Notes under the pieces: generated by a model
The model's database searches: none
What the model was told of the DNA's origin: nothing
What the model saw: only the letters and a program-made list of their open reading frames with translations
Translations under genes and position numbers: made by a program
Assembly: GCA_004555335.1 (NCBI GenBank)
Contig: SFII01000076.1
Coordinates: 1 to 8,611 of the forward strand
Direction: 5' to 3'
DNA length: 8,611 bases
From: Coriobacteriaceae bacterium
Lineage (GTDB): Bacteria; Actinomycetota; Coriobacteriia; Coriobacteriales; Eggerthellaceae
Shown here: positions 6,099 through 8,611 of the stretch, in pieces
Numbering within the stretch: position 1 is the first letter of the stretch
Layout of the letters: each line of letters opens with the position of its first letter

Positions 6099-7377
6099 GA
6101 CAACCATCAGCGTAGACCACGTGGCACGCGTGGAAGGCCACGGCAACGTGCATGTGGTCATCGAAGACGGCGTCGTCAAAGACGTGAAGATGGAAATCGT
6201 CGAGCCTGCGCGCATGTTCGAGAGCATGGTGAAGGGTCGCAGTTACAAGGAGGCAAGCTATATCTCCAGCCGTATCTGCGGTATCTGCTCGGCAAGCCAT
6301 GTGATCACTGACCTGAAAGCGGTCGAGCAGGCCTTCGGTATCGAGGTCTCCCAGCGAACCAGCATGGTGCGCGAGCTTCTAGTGTATGGCAGCTACCTGC
6401 AGAACCATGCGGCGCATCTGTTCGTGTTCGCGACACCCGACTTCATCAACGAGGCGAGCATCTTCCCCCTGGCGAAGAGCAATCCCGACCTGTTCGCCAA
6501 GGCCCTGGAGCTGAAGGGCCTGGGCAATAGGCTGTGCACCGCCGTGGGCGGTCGCAGCATCCACCCCATCACCGCGGTTGCAGGCGGTTTCACGCACGAG
6601 ATCGATGCAGCGGAATACCTGGCCTTCGCAGACGAGATGGAGGCGATGGTTCCCTTCGCGCAGGATGTGGTCGACCTGTTCGCGGGCTTCCGCATCTGCG
6701 ACTTCCAGACCCAGGGCGACATGCTGGCGCTGGTACAGCCCGATTACTATCCGGTGCAGTCGTCCGACACCCTGCGCTTCTTCGGCGACGGGGTGGAGGA
6801 TTTTGCCACCGCAGATGCCTTCGATCATATCAGCGAGTACCAGGTGGACCATTCGGGCGCCTTCTTCGCGAAGAGGGCGTCGAACGGCAAGCCCTATATG
6901 ACCGCGGCTTTGGCCAGGATCAATGCGTCTTGGGATCACCTGGGCAAGACCGCGAAGATCGCATCCGCGAAGGCGGGCCTGCGTCCTCCCGCGCTCAACC
7001 CCATGCTCAACAACGTCGCGCAGGCGGTGGAGCTGGTGGACGCGCTCGAGCGCTGTGCGCGTATCTGCCGCGAGCTCGCCAAGGGCGAAGGCAGCTGCGT
7101 GCCCGCGCCGGTATGCCCCAAGGCGGGCGTGGGCGTGGGCGTGACCGAGGCCCCGCGCGGTGTCGTGGTGCACAAGCTGCAATTCGACGACCGGGGATAC
7201 GTGGTCAAGGCGTCCATCACCACTCCGACCGCCCAGAATCTTGCCAACCTGGAATGCGACATCCGCTTGCTCGCGGGCATGCTCGCCGAATCGGGCACGT
7301 CCGAGCGCATTATCCGCGCCGAGGTTGAGAAGCTGATCAGGGCATACGATCCCTGCATCTCCTGCTCGGTTCACTAA
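6091..7377 (+). CDS. hydA: [NiFe] hydrogenase group 3b (sulfhydrogenase) alpha (large, catalytic) subunit
   Basis: A 428-aa catalytic subunit holding the Ni-Fe(CN)2CO site, which splits or forms H2. The N-terminal motif RICGICSASH (61-70) supplies Ni ligands C63 and C66. The C-terminal motif DPCISCSVH (420-428) supplies C422 and C425. VEGHG at 14-18 is also conserved. ATG 6091 overlaps the hydD stop and has AAGGGGGA five bases upstream; the frame is open to 6013 but that part lies inside hydD. Odd feature: TAA directly follows His428, so no C-terminal peptide remains for a HycI/HyaD-type maturation protease. In most [NiFe] large subunits a peptide after this His is cleaved once nickel is loaded. 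Such a stop is known in some regulatory (group 2b) and group 4 enzymes. No hyp genes are in the window. The F420-reducing (3a) and Hox (3d) groups are excluded by the neighbouring HydB/HydG pair. Confidence 0.95.
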   Translation: MPRTTISVDHVARVEGHGNVHVVIEDGVVKDVKMEIVEPARMFESMVKGRSYKEASYISSRICGICSASHVITDLKAVEQAFGIEVSQRTSMVRELLVYGSYLQNHAAHLFVFATPDFINEASIFPLAKSNPDLFAKALELKGLGNRLCTAVGGRSIHPITAVAGGFTHEIDAAEYLAFADEMEAMVPFAQDVVDLFAGFRICDFQTQGDMLALVQPDYYPVQSSDTLRFFGDGVEDFATADAFDHISEYQVDHSGAFFAKRASNGKPYMTAALARINASWDHLGKTAKIASAKAGLRPPALNPMLNNVAQAVELVDALERCARICRELAKGEGSCVPAPVCPKAGVGVGVTEAPRGVVVHKLQFDDRGYVVKASITTPTAQNLANLECDIRLLAGMLAESGTSERIIRAEVEKLIRAYDPCISCSVH

Positions 7378-7485
7378 GCCCGGGTATCCAGGCTGGCATG
7401 CCGATCCTGCCCGGTTCGCTGAGTCTGGGCATGCGGGCTGCTATGTCGATCACGGCTATGCGCAGTGGTTTGGGCAGGCTGGCCT
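7354..7485 (+). repeat. Degenerate 45-bp tandem repeat starting inside the hydA 3' end
   Basis: Unit 1 is 7354-7398 (last hydA codons and stop), unit 2 is 7399-7443, and unit 3 begins at 7444. Units 1 and 2 match without gaps at 31 of the first 42 positions, and most differences are transitions. Unit 2 keeps the codon pattern TGC-x-TCC-TGC-x-GTT-x-stop in the hydA frame. Unit 3 matches unit 2 mainly at its two ends (TGT CGA TCA; GTT TGG GCA), about 22 of 42. Counted by eye. Confidence 0.55.
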
Positions 7486-7501
7486 TTGGCTCATCCGAAA
7501 T

Positions 7502-7541
7502 GAGCGCCCTTGTCCCATGGGGATAAGGGCGCTCTTGCTTT
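7502..7541 (+). terminator. Strong intrinsic terminator of the hydrogenase operon
   Basis: GAGCGCCCTTGTCCC (7502-7516) pairs with GGGATAAGGGCGCTC (7520-7534) over 15 bp with a single G-T wobble and an ATG loop. It is followed by the T-rich tail TTGCTTT (7535-7541). It lies about 125 bases after the hydA stop and before the mreB promoter. GAAA on its 5' side is too short to make it convincingly bidirectional. Confidence 0.88.
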
Positions 7542-7769
7542 ACGGGTCGGTGTCTGCGGTACGCGAGCCGGAGCCTTGGGTGCCGGCGGGAAGGGCTGTT
7601 CCGTTCCAGAGGCTTAGATGCGGACCAGGGCATCCGCTTGCATCGACAGGATGTTCGACCCTGAGCCGGCCTGCTTCTACCGCATCGAAGCGTGGTCTGC
7701 GAGGCTTGGTTGGGGAGCTTTTTGGGGCGCCTGGCAAGGCCCGGGCTTCACAGGGACACCACGAAGCTG

Positions 7770-7778
7770 TGCTAGAAT
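7770..7778 (+). promoter_or_regulatory. Probable extended -10 promoter of mreB
   Basis: TGC-TAGAAT matches the extended -10 form TGN-TATAAT at 8 of 9 positions, counting the free N position as a match. TTCACA at 7747-7752 is a -35-like box but sits 20 bp away, further than ideal. A start near 7785 would give a leader of about 28 nt before mreB, which carries AAAAGG as ribosome site. Confidence 0.5.
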
Positions 7779-7812
7779 TTCAGGGTTATCCGCCCGTGGA
7801 AAAGGTATTCGT

Positions 7813-8611
7813 ATGTCGTTCTTGAGCTTCTTGAGCGGTGGCGGGTCGGCGCCATTCGACATGGCCATCGACTTGGGAACCGCAAATACCCTCATCGCCC
7901 TTTCAGGTGAGGGAATCGTACTGAACGAGCCTTCTGTGGTTGCCCTTGAGAAGGGTTCGAAACGCCTGGTGGCTGCAGGCCACGAGGCGAAGGAGATGCT
8001 CGAGGGCGGGTCCGGCAATGTGACCGTTGAATACCCCCTCCATTACGGCGTCATCGCAGATTACGAGGTTGCCTGCGCCATGCTTTCCGCATTCATGGCC
8101 AAGGCGGCTCCCCGTAGTGCTCCCTGGCAGCCCAAGCCGCGCGTGGTCGTGTGCGTTCCCTGCGGTGCGGCGCCTGTCGATAAGCGCATGGTCTTCGACG
8201 CGACCATGCGGGCGGGGGCCAAGCAGGTCTTCTTGGTGGAAGAACCCATGGCGGCAGCCTTGGGCGCAGACCTGCCGGTTTCTTCTGCGACCGCGAGCAT
8301 GGTCATGGATATCGGAGGCGGTACAACGGAAATCGCCGTGATAAGCCAGGGCGGCATCGTGTCGAGCACGTCATTGCGGCTCGCGGGCAACCGCATGGAC
8401 GAAATCATCTCCCAATACCTGCGCAACCTGCTGGGCGTGCATATCGGGGGGCGCACTGCGGAAGTTATAAAGATCAAGATCGGTTCGGTGCTTCCCTTCA
8501 CCGACAGGCGCGAGCGCGATATGGTCATTAGCTGTCAGGATATCGCTACCGGCAAGCCCACCGAGGCCACCGTGCGTTCCGAAGATGTGCGCGCGGCCCT
8601 GCGGCCCGCGG
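7813..8611 (+). CDS. mreB: Rod shape-determining protein MreB (3' end cut off by window edge)
   Basis: 266 codons are visible of an actin-like ATPase that is usually about 340 aa. It polymerises under the inner membrane and guides lateral cell-wall synthesis. Seen: phosphate-1 motif DLGTANT (20-26) followed by GIVLNEPSVVA; the GVIADY block (79-84); EEPMAAA (143-149); phosphate-2 motif DIGGGTTE (166-173); and AGNRMDE (191-197), the usual GGDRFDE block. The hydrophobic N-terminus MSFLSFL may contact the membrane. AAAAGG at about 7799-7804 lies eight bases before the ATG. A block that reads RPMKDGVIADF in E. coli MreB is YPLHYGVIADY here, a moderate divergence; an Mbl-type paralogue cannot be excluded. 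mreC and mreD would be expected downstream, outside the window. The gene has its own promoter region and is independent of the hydrogenase operon. Confidence 0.95.
   Translation, partial: MSFLSFLSGGGSAPFDMAIDLGTANTLIALSGEGIVLNEPSVVALEKGSKRLVAAGHEAKEMLEGGSGNVTVEYPLHYGVIADYEVACAMLSAFMAKAAPRSAPWQPKPRVVVCVPCGAAPVDKRMVFDATMRAGAKQVFLVEEPMAAALGADLPVSSATASMVMDIGGGTTEIAVISQGGIVSSTSLRLAGNRMDEIISQYLRNLLGVHIGGRTAEVIKIKIGSVLPFTDRRERDMVISCQDIATGKPTEATVRSEDVRAALRPA

Larger units (their letters stand above)
7378..7812. other. 435-bp intergenic region between hydA and mreB
   Basis: No convincing gene is present on either strand. The open frames here have no ribosome site or recognisable product and mostly run into mreB or hydA. 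The region holds, in order, the decayed 45-bp repeat, the hydrogenase terminator, about 230 bp in which I recognise nothing (7542-7768), and the mreB promoter region. Confidence 0.7.

Noticed and set aside
6379..7374. 331-aa open frame on the minus strand
   Set aside because: It is antisense to hydA, which is certain from its motifs; the frame has no family features.
7517..7825. 102-aa open frame before mreB
   Set aside because: It starts inside the terminator hairpin, has no ribosome site and overlaps the mreB start; likely chance in GC-rich DNA.

Overview
The window is GC-rich bacterial chromosome with GC-biased third codon positions and good Shine-Dalgarno sites. Gene content (cyclophilin next to a membrane-anchored TPR protein, a cytoplasmic [NiFe] hydrogenase, MreB) and protein style suggest an anaerobic actinobacterium, perhaps Coriobacteriia/Eggerthellaceae. 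That placement is inference from general resemblance and was not searched.

Layout: (1) 1-941, minus strand: 3' part missing, an iron-sulfur 23S rRNA uracil-C5 methyltransferase (RlmD/RumA type). (2) 942-1160: divergent intergenic region with a good promoter and a complete tRNA-Arg(CCG) with encoded CCA. (3) 1161-1694: cyclophilin-type peptidyl-prolyl isomerase. (4) about 1737-2994: a TPR protein with one transmembrane helix. Its 5' end looks damaged or unusual: TPR sequence continues upstream of the only in-frame start (GTG 1792), while the well-placed ATG 1737 is one base out of frame. (5) 2995-3277: terminator-like hairpin, then a perfect 16-bp inverted repeat overlapping a -10-like box. 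(6) 3278-7377: a tight four-gene operon encoding a group 3b [NiFe] hydrogenase (sulfhydrogenase type) in the order beta-gamma-delta-alpha, the hydBGDA order of Pyrococcus furiosus. (7) 7378-7812: 435 bp without a gene, containing a decayed 45-bp tandem repeat whose first unit is the 3' end of hydA, a strong intrinsic terminator and an extended -10 promoter. (8) 7813 to the end: mreB, 3' truncated by the window.

The hydrogenase genes form one functional unit. HydA holds the Ni-Fe site and HydD the proximal and further iron-sulfur clusters. HydB carries more iron-sulfur clusters, and HydG carries FAD, a [2Fe-2S] cluster and the NAD(P)-binding site. Together they should couple H2 oxidation or production to a pyridine nucleotide in the cytoplasm, possibly with sulfur reduction. 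No maturation genes are present. HydA ends exactly at the histidine of its last nickel-binding motif, so it has no C-terminal peptide for a maturation protease to remove. The most unusual observations are this missing peptide, the in-phase 45-bp repeat that echoes the hydA terminus, and the broken start of the TPR gene.
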